Part shown: positions 49,553 to 57,667 of the stretch, piece by piece
How positions within the stretch are numbered: position 1 is the stretch's first letter
Layout of the letters: the number at the start of each line of letters is the position of its first letter
Origin: Brevibacillus brevis
GTDB taxonomy: Bacteria > Bacillota > Bacilli > Brevibacillales > Brevibacillaceae
DNA length: 64,000 bases
Direction: 5' to 3'
Assembly: GCF_900637055.1 (NCBI RefSeq)
Contig: NZ_LR134338.1
Span: forward strand, 3,854,001 to 3,918,000
Notes under the pieces: model-generated
Databases searched by the model: none
The model's input: the letters and a program-made list of their open reading frames with translations, nothing else
Told to the model about the DNA's origin: nothing
Made by a program: the position numbers and the translations under genes

Positions 49553-51889
49553 TTATCGTTTTGCTACAACAATGGCATAGACATGACCTTGGTCATTTGT
49601 CCACAAATCCACTTTGTCTTTGGTGGAAAGATCGCTTTCTTTCAAGTCATTACCGTTGTAGTATTTGATCTTTGCGTCTTCCGTCATCTTCAAGCTCGTC
49701 GATACGTCACCGAAGAATACGTATTTGTCTTTGTTCACACGGGATTCGATTCCGACGAAACTCACGTTTTCTTTCGCAAGTTTTCCACTGATGGAAGCAG
49801 CAATGACATCACCGTCACGATCAAGAGTCAATGTCACGTACTCAAATTGATCAACGTCTTCAATCGCGTCCTCATCCGTTACATCGTACGTCTTGCCGTT
49901 AACCTCTACTTTCGCGGAAGTCACCTTGCCGTCATCGTTACGAACCTCAACAGAGTCAACCACGCCGCTTACTTTCCTAGGCGCACCTGTAACGGCTTTT
50001 ACTTTGCCAGCGTTGTTGAGTGTCAGCGTGTACTCTTTGTCGTTGGATGCTGCATCGCTGTCAATTGTGACGCCGGACAAGAGCTCATACACTTTCCCGT
50101 TCACGGTAATTTTGGAACCGGATTTTTTCGTCACGTATCCTTTTACGGTTTGCTTTTCCAAAGTCAGTTCCACAATGTCATTCGTGCCGACATTGTATTT
50201 CCACGTAAGGATACGGTGGTCATTAAACTGATCGGTTTTAACCATGGTTGGTGATACGGAGTCACCATCGACTGTCAGCTTCGCGTTGGTCAAGATATCG
50301 TAGGTTTTCCCGTCGATTTTCACAGTTGCCAGCTTTCCTGCTGCATACGCGGTTGTGTCGGAGACCAGCTTGTTCGTAGCTGCTCCTACACCCTGCTCTA
50401 CTTTCACCAGATTTCCATTCTTGTCAAACGTAAGCACTGCAATTTGGCCGCTCGTCAACTCATCCAGCTCATCTACTTCGTCTTCGTCTACGAACAACTC
50501 AGTATCTTCATGCACCTCGTAATTGACGCCAGCAACGCGAATCAGGTTTTTGTTTGTATCAACGGTGATCGTATCCGTGAAGCTCAGCTTCGTGTAAACA
50601 AGCTCGGATACTTTGCCGTCTACATTGAGTGTCAGCTCGACCAAGTCGTCTTTTTCGATGTCAGAGAACGATGCACTTGTTGCTTTCGCCTCTGGATGCG
50701 CCTTGCCTTTGATCGTTGCTTTGGAATCCAGAACATATGTCGTGCCGTCTACCCTCAGCTCTTTCTTCGAGTTGGAACCGCTCACGGAAGATACTTTTTC
50801 CACAATTCCTTTTGTCGTGTTGTCGCTAATCGTGATGGACTTGATCTTGCCATTGTCGCCAACGACTGCCACAAACTTTTGGCCGATGTGAGAACGGCTT
50901 ACATTTACACCATCTTCTACTTCCAAAACGACTTCTCTTCCATTGACGATTGCCTTGAATTTCTTCTCATCGCCTACAGCCGTTGTAAAATTAAGGCCAG
51001 TCTTCACGATCCCTTCGACGATTTCGGAGTCAGAAGTAACAACGGTGAGGAAAGCCACTCGGCCGTTTTTCGTGATGTATTCTACTTGCGCGCCTACGAC
51101 CAGATTGCCGTATACTTGCGCGGAATCAGCAATTTCGATTTCTTTGTTTTGTCCGACTAGTTTCAGCTTTTTGCCAGACTTGTCATACGAAGCGACTGCG
51201 CCCTTTACTACTGGCAGCTTTTGAATGGTTCCTTTTGCATTGCCATCTTTGTCGTAGTATGCGCCGTTTGCGTATACAGGCGTTTCCATGAACTTATCTG
51301 TATACTTCGCGACGATATCACGCGGAGCTGCTGCTGTCGGTGTTTCTTTTGCATCGTAGATACCTGCTCTGTCCGCTTCCAGCAAGTACGGGATGTACCA
51401 CTCGCTTGATGCTGATGGACGAACGTCGATCTTCAAGCCTTGAACGTAAACAGTCAACGCTTCCGCAATTTTTACATTGTGATTCGGTTTGAAGGTGCCA
51501 TCTGGATAGCCCTTGATAATGCCTTGCGATACAGCGAGATTGATATAGCCTGTCGCCCAGTGATCTGCAGGCAGATCTTTAAAGACTGTTTTTCCTTGCA
51601 AGAGCTTTGCTTGCGCATCTGTGTACCCAAGTGCCAGCACCGCAACTTTGGCGAACTCCGCTCTCGTCACTTCTTTATTCGGCTTGAACGTGCCATCGGT
51701 ATATCCTTTTAACACACCTGCATAATTCAATTTCAGAATCGCGTCTTTATTAACGTTTCCTCCGATGTCGGAGAATGGCAGTGCCGTAGCAGCCAATCCG
51801 GTCCCCGGCAATGCAAGCGAACCTGCCAGAACCGCTGTCGCCAATAATTTTTTGAAATCCTTGCTTGCCCGATTCTTTGCTTTTTGCAA
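49553..51889 (-). CDS. SLH-domain surface protein (S-layer-like)
   Basis: 778 residues from the TTG at 51887-51889, which has ACGGAGGGG upstream. The signal peptide is MQKAKNRASKDFKKLLATAV followed by LAGSLALPGTGLAATA. Two clear SLH domains are present (PFSDIGGNVNKDAILKLNYA...GYTDGTFKPNKEVTRAEFAK; VFKDLPADHWATGYINLAVS...GYPDGTFKPNHNVKIAEA). A third is degenerate (YIPYLLEADRAGIYDAKETP). The rest is beta-rich with repeated VNGKTYDV / VNGKVYELLSG / VDGTTYVLDS units. It should be exported and held on secondary wall polymer by the SLH domains. An ECF-type promoter lies about 115 bases upstream of the gene. Confidence 0.92.
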   Translation of the reverse strand: MQKAKNRASKDFKKLLATAVLAGSLALPGTGLAATALPFSDIGGNVNKDAILKLNYAGVLKGYTDGTFKPNKEVTRAEFAKVAVLALGYTDAQAKLLQGKTVFKDLPADHWATGYINLAVSQGIIKGYPDGTFKPNHNVKIAEALTVYVQGLKIDVRPSASSEWYIPYLLEADRAGIYDAKETPTAAAPRDIVAKYTDKFMETPVYANGAYYDKDGNAKGTIQKLPVVKGAVASYDKSGKKLKLVGQNKEIEIADSAQVYGNLVVGAQVEYITKNGRVAFLTVVTSDSEIVEGIVKTGLNFTTAVGDEKKFKAIVNGREVVLEVEDGVNVSRSHIGQKFVAVVGDNGKIKSITISDNTTKGIVEKVSSVSGSNSKKELRVDGTTYVLDSKATIKGKAHPEAKATSASFSDIEKDDLVELTLNVDGKVSELVYTKLSFTDTITVDTNKNLIRVAGVNYEVHEDTELFVDEDEVDELDELTSGQIAVLTFDKNGNLVKVEQGVGAATNKLVSDTTAYAAGKLATVKIDGKTYDILTNAKLTVDGDSVSPTMVKTDQFNDHRILTWKYNVGTNDIVELTLEKQTVKGYVTKKSGSKITVNGKVYELLSGVTIDSDAASNDKEYTLTLNNAGKVKAVTGAPRKVSGVVDSVEVRNDDGKVTSAKVEVNGKTYDVTDEDAIEDVDQFEYVTLTLDRDGDVIAASISGKLAKENVSFVGIESRVNKDKYVFFGDVSTSLKMTEDAKIKYYNGNDLKESDLSTKDKVDLWTNDQGHVYAIVVAKR

Positions 51890-52010
51890 AATAAACCCCT
51901 CCGTTAATGTAACAGTTTCATCAGTTTTTTCTCTCCAGCAGACACTCCCATTTGAAGAAATGATAGATAAGTCCACAGTAGAACTGTTTTCTTCTGCCGA
52001 ATGCTCTTTT

Positions 52011-52039
52011 TAGACGACAAGATTTCCGAAAAAGTTTCA
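52011..52039 (-). promoter_or_regulatory. ECF sigma-type promoter of the SLH gene
   Basis: On the minus strand TGAAAC (52034-52039), 17-base spacer, CGTCTA (52011-52016). This matches the common ECF pattern TGAAAC-N16/17-CGTC. It implies a leader of about 115 bases, in which no riboswitch or terminator was seen. The rest of 51890-52114 holds nothing else recognisable. Confidence 0.72.
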
Positions 52040-52114
52040 AGGCTTGTTCACGGTAATTCATTCCACTGTTCTTAAACATAGATAGGTAGCGGGTTCACGA
52101 TATTTCGCAGAACG

Positions 52115-52147
52115 TAAAAAAACCACCTGAGATCTCAGGTGGTTTTA
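52115..52147 (-). terminator. Terminator of rnpB
   Basis: AAAACCACCTGAGATCTCAG and GGTGGTTTT form a nearly perfect stem (AAACCACCTGAGA/TCTCAGGTGGTTT), followed on the minus strand by T-rich sequence. Confidence 0.88.
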
Positions 52148-52156
52148 CGTTTCATT

Positions 52157-52564
52157 CCAGCAGGAAATGCTATAAGCCAGGTTCTGTCTCTCCCGTGCTT
52201 CAAGCGGGGCAATCCCTCGCACCAAGAGCGGTAGCCATCTATCTATGGCATCCGAAGATACCATCCGTCCTTTCCGTTTGATTCCTTCAGGACGGTTCCC
52301 CTACCTAATTTGGGTTTCTCGCTCGCAGGGTTTACCGCGTTCCATCTTTTCTGTCGCCAGAAAAGCTACGTTTCTGTGGCACTTTCAGCGTACTCGGGCC
52401 TCAGAGAGAGCCCTTTCCACGCCGTCAGCAAGGCTTGACGCCTCACTGCCCTGGCTTGCACCAGGTACGAACACTCCAGGCATCTCAGCCTGGGCGAGCC
52501 TGGACTTTCCTCTACCGCCAATCGTCGAAACGATTGCGGCAGCGACTACCCACATTTCCTGCAC
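52157..52564 (-). ncRNA. rnpB: RNase P RNA, Bacillus (B) type
   Basis: Catalytic RNA of tRNA 5'-end maturation. The minus strand contains the conserved core AGAGGAAAGTCCAGGCTCGC near the 5' end and GACAGAACCTGGCTTATAGC near the 3' end. Universally conserved segments lie between. The ends pair as P1: GCAGGAAATG (52553-52562) with CATTTCCTGC (52160-52169). Length of about 400 bases and arrangement fit B-type RNA. Ends are estimated from P1. A terminator lies directly downstream. Confidence 0.95.
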
Positions 52565-52677
52565 ATCAGAATCAGTAACATTTACTCTATCACATGGCTC
52601 ATACATGGTCAACAAGCAGGATTTGGAAGGTTAGTGAGTATGGTTATTCGTTATTTTCGATCGGAGGTCTTTACATA

Positions 52678-52695
52678 TCGATAATTCTCGATATA
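52678..52695. promoter_or_regulatory. ArsR-type operator 1
   Basis: TCGATAATTCTCGATATA, a dyad of ATATCGA halves. It is nearly identical to the site before the MFS gene and ends four bases before the regulator start codon. Confidence 0.75.
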
Positions 52696-52698
52696 ATT

Positions 52699-53007
52699 AT
52701 GCGTATGGATCCAATTGAAATTTTTAAAGCGCTGTCCAACGAGTCTAGACTTCAAATTTTGTATTGGTTAAAAGAGCCTGAAAAACATTTTACGCCCCAT
52801 GAAGGAGTTGATATGAGGAAAATCGGGGTATGCGTCAGCCAGATAACTGAGAAATTGAATATGACCCAATCAACCGCATCCCAATATTTGTCCATTCTCC
52901 AACGAGCCGGCCTTATCAAGACGGAGCGTATTGGCAAATACACGTATTATACCAGGGACGAAGAAAAAATACGTGAAATTGGAGCCTTTTTTAGTAGTCA
53001 AATATGA
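52699..53007 (+). CDS. ArsR-family winged-helix regulator
   Basis: 102 residues from the ATG at 52699 (or 100 from 52705). MDPIEIFKALSNESRLQILY, then VCVSQITEKLNMTQSTASQY and LSILQRAGLIKTERIGKYTYYTR form a typical ArsR HTH and wing. No metal-site CxC is seen. There is no good ribosome site, so the mRNA may be leaderless or weakly translated. It is next to an MFS exporter with the same operator sequence, which it presumably represses. Confidence 0.88.
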   Translation: MRMDPIEIFKALSNESRLQILYWLKEPEKHFTPHEGVDMRKIGVCVSQITEKLNMTQSTASQYLSILQRAGLIKTERIGKYTYYTRDEEKIREIGAFFSSQI

Positions 53008-53009
53008 TC

Positions 53010-53050
53010 GAAATAAAGCTGAATGCTTCATGGAGTATTCAGTTTTATTT
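53010..53050 (+). terminator. Terminator of the arsR-type gene
   Basis: CTGAAT-CT and AG-ATTCAG arms around a short loop, then TTTTATTT. Confidence 0.7.
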
Positions 53051-53061
53051 CAAAACACATT

Positions 53062-53079
53062 TCGATATATCTCGATATA
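53062..53079. promoter_or_regulatory. ArsR-type operator 2, before the MFS gene
   Basis: TCGATATATCTCGATATA, differing from operator 1 at two positions. It lies about 80 bases before the MFS start codon, overlapping its likely promoter. Confidence 0.78.
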
Positions 53080-53158
53080 TTAATATTTCGCGGTTTGAAT
53101 CAGCATTATTGGACAACATCTTATGAAAGATGCAAATATTTTAACAGGAGTGAAATAC

Positions 53159-54358
53159 ATGTCGAATACATGGAAGGTTTACTTTTTGGCATTGGTCAGT
53201 TTTTTAGTTGGGACATCCGAGTACGTGATTTCAGGCATCCTTGATAAACTCTCCAGTACCATGGGCATCTCAATTACAGCGGCGGGTCAGCTTGTTACTA
53301 TTTTTTCATTTGTTTATGCCATTTTCACCCCGATCATGATGGCACTAACTGCGAAAATGGATAGAAAGAGGCTTCTCGTTAGTGCACTAGGTATTTTCGT
53401 GTTAGCCAATATCCTGTCATTCGCTATGCCGAAATTTGAATTGTTTGTTCTAGCCCGTGTGATCATGGCTTTAGGAGCAGGGATGGTTGTTGTGACTGCG
53501 TTAGATATCGCGTCCAAGATCGCTCCTGCAGGTAAACAGGCAAGCTCGATTGCAACCGTCATTATGGGATTTACCGCATCATTAATCATTGGTGTTCCCC
53601 TCGGACGCGCAGCCGCCGCTACATTTGGATGGCAATCCGTTTTCGGTATCATTGCGCTGGCAGGACTTCTGGCGATGTTTGTCCTGTCACGGACGATCCC
53701 GCAAGTGCAAGGGGATGAGCCGATACCTCTGTCTAAGCAGTTAGCATTATTGAAAAACCCGAAGGTCGCACTTGGCTTATCGATTACGTTCTTTTGGCTG
53801 GGTGGGTATTCCCTCGCATATACCTACATTTCACCCTATCTTCTCGAAGTCGCAGGCATGAATGAGAATTTGTTGAGCGCAGCCTTATTGGCGTTCGGCG
53901 TAGCTAGTCTGATCGGTTCCAAATTGGGTGGTTTCAGCACTGACAAATGGGGAGTATCCCCCACTTTACTTGGTGGAATGATCCTGCACGTTGTTGCTCT
54001 CATTTTGCTTTCAGTTACTGTTGCTATCTCGCCTCAACCGTTTACAGTTATCGCCATTTTGGTACTATGGTCTTTCGCTGCATGGTCTTCCGGGCCTACG
54101 CAACAGTTTAATTTGGTACGGATATCACCGAATAACTCAGGGATCATGCTTGGTCTTAATCAATCCATGATGCAGCTCTCGATGGCCGCAGGGGCAGGTA
54201 TCGGAGGCATTGCGGTTGAGCAAGTTTCCCTGTCTTCGATTACATGGTTGGGTACGATTAGCGTGGCGATCGCCATCCTTGCTTCCCTATTTTTAATCGT
54301 TATGTTAAAAGAAAAGGTTGCACAACAGAACACAAACTTACGAAATTACCCCTCATAA
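53159..54358 (+). CDS. MFS transporter (AraJ/Bcr-type drug or sugar efflux)
   Basis: 399 residues, about 12 membrane segments. The N-terminus MSNTWKVYFLALVSFLVGTS continues EYVISGILDKLSSTMGI, as in the DHA1 AraJ/PbuE group. Motif A is ALTAKMDRKRLL, and LGAGMVVVTALDIASKIAP is motif-C-like. ACAGGAG lies before the ATG at 53159, and the in-frame ATG at 53123 has no site. Paired with the ArsR-type regulator. Substrate unknown. Confidence 0.9.
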   Translation: MSNTWKVYFLALVSFLVGTSEYVISGILDKLSSTMGISITAAGQLVTIFSFVYAIFTPIMMALTAKMDRKRLLVSALGIFVLANILSFAMPKFELFVLARVIMALGAGMVVVTALDIASKIAPAGKQASSIATVIMGFTASLIIGVPLGRAAAATFGWQSVFGIIALAGLLAMFVLSRTIPQVQGDEPIPLSKQLALLKNPKVALGLSITFFWLGGYSLAYTYISPYLLEVAGMNENLLSAALLAFGVASLIGSKLGGFSTDKWGVSPTLLGGMILHVVALILLSVTVAISPQPFTVIAILVLWSFAAWSSGPTQQFNLVRISPNNSGIMLGLNQSMMQLSMAAGAGIGGIAVEQVSLSSITWLGTISVAIAILASLFLIVMLKEKVAQQNTNLRNYPS

Positions 54359-54564
54359 AGCGAGCTTATCATGTCGGGGAAATTGTACGGTAACATTTAT
54401 AATGGACACAGAGTTGCTTGAGCTTACAATGTGGTGGCCTGTACCTTAGTGGTACGGGCTTTACGCTCGAATAAAGCATTACCTTGCCGATGAGGCAAAT
54501 ATACGGTTTCAGTCACAAAGGTTCCATTTGTAGTACAATAGATAGGCGATAAGGAGGTAGGACG

Positions 54565-54873
54565 ATGATCACCATTACTCCAACTGCGGCAGTACGTCTT
54601 GCACAAATGATCGCGGAAGAAGCGGATGCTGAGCAGCTCGGAATCAGACTCGTTCCGACTACGACGGGTTGTGGCAGCTATACATATAGCATCGCCATTA
54701 CGGAAGCGGAAAAACATGATCTCGAACAAGAAATAAGTGGAATTCGTTTCTTTTATCAAACGCATGAGATAGACAAGCTCTCCGGGACAGTCATCGACTG
54801 CGATCCTGCAACTGGCCGCTTCTCCATTTTCCATCCGCGCCCGATGCAAACAGATTGCTCGCTTACTCATTGA
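54565..54873 (+). CDS. HesB/IscA-like protein lacking the C-terminal Cys pair
   Basis: 102 residues with the HesB fold pattern ITITPTAAVRLAQMIAEEAD and GIRLVPTTTGCGSYTYSI. The first cysteine (Cys36) is present, but the usual C-terminal Cys-Gly-Cys is absent (the tail reads MQTDCSLTH). It belongs to the HesB/YadR/YfhF-type group of uncertain function rather than being a standard A-type Fe-S carrier. AAGGAGG precedes the ATG, and a TACAAT -10 lies just upstream. Thirteen bases separate it from the carbonic anhydrase gene. Confidence 0.8.
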   Translation: MITITPTAAVRLAQMIAEEADAEQLGIRLVPTTTGCGSYTYSIAITEAEKHDLEQEISGIRFFYQTHEIDKLSGTVIDCDPATGRFSIFHPRPMQTDCSLTH

Positions 54874-54886
54874 TTAGGAGGTTACT

Positions 54887-55420
54887 ATGCTGCTCTTATC
54901 ATTTGAAAACATCAAACCGAAGATTCACCCTACTGTTTTTCTAGCAAAAGGCTCCGTCGTTTCTGGCGATGTCGAAATCGGTGAGGATTCTTCTATTTGG
55001 TACAACACTGTGATTCGCGGTGACATCGCTCCGACCGTCATCGGAAAACGCGTCAGCGTCCAAGACAACAGCACCCTGCATCAAAGCCCGAACAATCCGT
55101 TGATCCTCGAAGACGAGGTGACCGTTGGACATAATGCCGTTTTACATAGCTGCGTGGTACGTCGCGGCGCATTGATCGGAATGGGCGCGATTGTATTGGA
55201 TCGGGCGGAAATCGGGGAAGAAGCGATGGTTGCTGCGGGTGCACTCGTTCCTCCAGGCATGAAAGTGCCACCTCGCTCGCTTGTTGTCGGCAATCCAGCG
55301 AAAGTAAAACGCGAACTTAACGAGGCAGACTTGAAAGAATTCGTACGCATTCGCCAATCGTATGTGGATAAAGGAAAGATGTATCGTCAACTGGAAGAAA
55401 GCCCGCTAGAACGGGAGTAG
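54887..55420 (+). CDS. Gamma-class carbonic anhydrase-like hexapeptide-repeat protein
   Basis: 177 residues forming a left-handed beta-helix. The zinc-ligand histidines lie in DNSTLHQSP and VGHNAVLHSC. The GEDSSIWYNTVIRGD block (SSIWYN...RGD) is diagnostic of the CamH/YrdA/YtoA group. A C-terminal helix follows. AGGAGG lies before the ATG. It is probably cytoplasmic and trimeric. Whether it hydrates CO2 cannot be told from sequence. Confidence 0.92.
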   Translation: MLLLSFENIKPKIHPTVFLAKGSVVSGDVEIGEDSSIWYNTVIRGDIAPTVIGKRVSVQDNSTLHQSPNNPLILEDEVTVGHNAVLHSCVVRRGALIGMGAIVLDRAEIGEEAMVAAGALVPPGMKVPPRSLVVGNPAKVKRELNEADLKEFVRIRQSYVDKGKMYRQLEESPLERE

Positions 55421-55458
55421 GAAAATGAATTCAATGACGTTACAGACCTGTGCATGGA

Positions 55459-55499
55459 ACAAAAAAAGCGGCGTATCCTTAGTGGAAACACCGCTTTTT
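55459..55499. terminator. Terminator between the carbonic anhydrase and DUF1385 genes
   Basis: AAAAAGCGG and CCGCTTTTT arms, extended by GT/AC, with A- and T-runs on both sides. Confidence 0.85.
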
Positions 55500-55501
55500 C
55501 C

Positions 55502-56185
55502 TTACGAAGCATTCTGCAATCGATCCACTTCGCGAATGTGTTCAAAAAGCATATACGAGCGAATCGCTGTCTCTAAATGAAGCCGATCCGGTTCTTTGGT
55601 CGTGCTGTATTTTTGAAAGAACGCCGACAGCTTGTAAAGAAAACCGAAATATTTACGCACGTAACGATCCCCAAGCATGCCGACAAGCAGTCCTGCTACC
55701 CCGCATGCGACGCTCCATTCTAAGGGTAAAAAGAATACGGACAAAAGGAACCCCATAAAAAACCACACGACCAGATTCGTCGAGCAACCGTCATTTACGA
55801 TATTTGCCCGTTGAATCTCTTTCAGTGCTGCTAGCGACTTCTTCCCTCCATAGCTAAACACCTTATGCTCCGCACCGTGAAATTTTTTCATCTTTTTCGG
55901 AAAAACGAAGTGAAAGCCTGCGATGTATACAGCTACCCACATCGGATCGATGAAGGCCCAGTCAGGCTTCAAAATCGCTGCCAGCACATAACAAGCAAGC
56001 ATGAGGTGAAACAATTGATAGTACCACGGAAAGGAGAAAAATATTCGATACCAGAGCTTCCCTATTGTTTTCAATGTGATTTTTTCCGCCCACATATGAA
56101 TGACTCCGTCTTTTACTTCCGCGCAAGCCAGCACATTTCGATCATGAAAAAGCACACCGCGTCCAAAAGACATCCCCATAATCAT
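55502..56185 (-). CDS. DUF1385-family membrane protein (YqhQ-like, divergent)
   Basis: 227 residues. FGRGVLFHDRNVLACAEVKD at the N-terminus, then several membrane segments (about 60-80, 83-100, 140-175). The family block HGAEHK is present, but the following CGT motif reads NDGCSTNLV instead of HPRCGTNF. The related gene in other Bacilli is yqhQ. AAGGAG lies 13 bases before the first ATG, which is long, and two further in-frame ATGs follow at once. Function unknown. Confidence 0.75.
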   Translation of the reverse strand: MIMGMSFGRGVLFHDRNVLACAEVKDGVIHMWAEKITLKTIGKLWYRIFFSFPWYYQLFHLMLACYVLAAILKPDWAFIDPMWVAVYIAGFHFVFPKKMKKFHGAEHKVFSYGGKKSLAALKEIQRANIVNDGCSTNLVVWFFMGFLLSVFFLPLEWSVACGVAGLLVGMLGDRYVRKYFGFLYKLSAFFQKYSTTKEPDRLHLETAIRSYMLFEHIREVDRLQNAS

Positions 56186-56263
56186 CTCGTTAGCTATTCT
56201 CCTTCCGCCCCAATGTCGTTATAATAGGTTGAGTTGTACGCAGAATGAAGGAGGTTTCCACAA

Positions 56264-57379
56264 TTGATCCGCATGGTTCCAACTACACCATTAACACCTT
56301 TACACGATCCATGGGAGCCGTTGTTCAATGCGACACCCCCCGCCTATAAACTTACCAGCGTCGAGTTTACTGTAACGAATCTGTGCAATCTCCGCTGTGA
56401 GCATTGCGCGGTTGGTGATACATTGCGATACAAAGACGATCCCGCTCTCCCTGTCGATCTTATACTCCGTCGTCTCGATGAAGCAAAAGATCTGCTTACT
56501 ATCAGTATAACAGGCGGAGAACCGATGTACAGCGAGCGCACCGTGAAAACTGTGATCGCACCTATTCTACAATATGCAGCAGATCGTGGGCTGCGGACGC
56601 AAATCAACTCCAACATGTCCATGCCTTTTTCTCGGTATGAGTTGATCCTGCCTTACATCGATGTCATGCATATTTCGTGGAACTGGTCTACTCCCGAGGA
56701 ATTCCATGATATTGTTTACGCAAAAGCACGGCAGCCGGTTTCAATCAAAAGAGCGGAAGCACAATTTCATGAGATGATGGAAAATGCTCGCAAGCTCTCG
56801 GAAGCAGGTGTATTTGTCTCAGCCGAAACGATGCTGAATCATCGCACATGGACAAAGCTCGATACCCTCCACCGTCAGATTCAGGAGATGGGAAGTAAGC
56901 GACATGAAGTACACCCGATGTACGCGAGTGATTTTGCCCGTGATCTGGATGTACTTTCACTCGATGAGCTTCGTCAAGCCATTCATCGGATGCTCGATGT
57001 ACGTAATGAAGATTTGTGGATGCTTTTCGGGACGCTTCCGTTTTTCGCTTGTAGTCCTGAAGCAGCAGACAGGGAATTGATCAGCAGACTGCGCTCTGCG
57101 AAAAATGTGACGACTCGCAATGATCCAGATGGTCGCAATCGTCTTAACATCAACATTTTCACCGGCGATGTCATCGTGACCGATTTCGGGGATGTAGAGC
57201 CATTGGGCAATATTCAAACGGATCAGCTCCAGTCGATGTTTGAAAAATGGCAAGAACACACGCTGAATCAGAAGATCAATTGCTTCTGCCCTGCTGCTGC
57301 ATGTGCAGGACCGAACCTGCTCGTTGCCAATACTTACTATCAGGAGACTGATTTCACTCTGCGCAAAGCACTCGTCTAA
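56264..57379 (+). CDS. yfkAB: Radical SAM / CxCxxxxC motif protein YfkAB
   Basis: 371 residues. Radical-SAM cluster ligands Cys41-x3-Cys45-x2-Cys48 (CNLRCEHC) and the SAM-binding glycine motif TGGEPM are present. The C-terminal signature CFCPAAAC (Cys340, 342, 347) is the CxCxxxxC that defines YfkAB. TTG start with AAGGAGG nine bases upstream. The product of the reaction is unknown. Followed after 31 bases by a SASP gene, so possibly sporulation-linked here. Confidence 0.93.
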   Translation: MIRMVPTTPLTPLHDPWEPLFNATPPAYKLTSVEFTVTNLCNLRCEHCAVGDTLRYKDDPALPVDLILRRLDEAKDLLTISITGGEPMYSERTVKTVIAPILQYAADRGLRTQINSNMSMPFSRYELILPYIDVMHISWNWSTPEEFHDIVYAKARQPVSIKRAEAQFHEMMENARKLSEAGVFVSAETMLNHRTWTKLDTLHRQIQEMGSKRHEVHPMYASDFARDLDVLSLDELRQAIHRMLDVRNEDLWMLFGTLPFFACSPEAADRELISRLRSAKNVTTRNDPDGRNRLNINIFTGDVIVTDFGDVEPLGNIQTDQLQSMFEKWQEHTLNQKINCFCPAAACAGPNLLVANTYYQETDFTLRKALV

Positions 57380-57410
57380 TTGGGCATGCTAGGGCGTGAG
57401 GTGATCTACC

Positions 57411-57665
57411 ATGAGCAGACGCAAACGCCCTCTCGTCCCCGAGGCGAGAAAAGGACTGGACGCCCTAAAAGCGCAGGTTGCACACGTTGATGATCCCGCG
57501 CAGGCAAAATTCGAAGTCGCAGAAGAAATTCATGTTCCTTTGCAGCCGGGCTACAATGGACAGTTAACCTCTCACGATGCCGGTCGAATCGGAGGACGCT
57601 TGGGCGGCAGTATGGTCAGAGAGATGGTTCGGATGGCAATGGAAGGCATGAATAAAAATCCGTGA
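57411..57665 (+). CDS. Alpha/beta-type small acid-soluble spore protein (atypical)
   Basis: 84 residues. Both DNA-contact blocks of alpha/beta SASPs are recognisable: LVPEARKGLDALKAQVA (usual LVPGAAQALDQMKYEIA) and AGRIGGRLGGSMVREMVRMA (usual GxxGGEITKRLVxMAE). The middle is longer than usual, with about 15 extra residues. The germination-protease site EFGVN/EIA-type is replaced by AEEIHVPL. The ATG at 57411 follows GTGAGGTG at moderate spacing. It would coat spore DNA. The second block has Arg where Glu-Ile-Thr-Lys normally lies. Confidence 0.85.
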   Translation: MSRRKRPLVPEARKGLDALKAQVAHVDDPAQAKFEVAEEIHVPLQPGYNGQLTSHDAGRIGGRLGGSMVREMVRMAMEGMNKNP

Positions 57666-57667
57666 TC

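Noticed and set aside
52245..52634. Open frames on both strands at 52.2-52.6 kb
   Set aside because: They lie within the RNase P RNA gene, whose conserved core and P1 pairing are unmistakable.
54424..54870. 148-codon minus-strand frame over the HesB-like gene
   Set aside because: Antisense shadow: the plus-strand protein has a family match and a strong AAGGAGG site.
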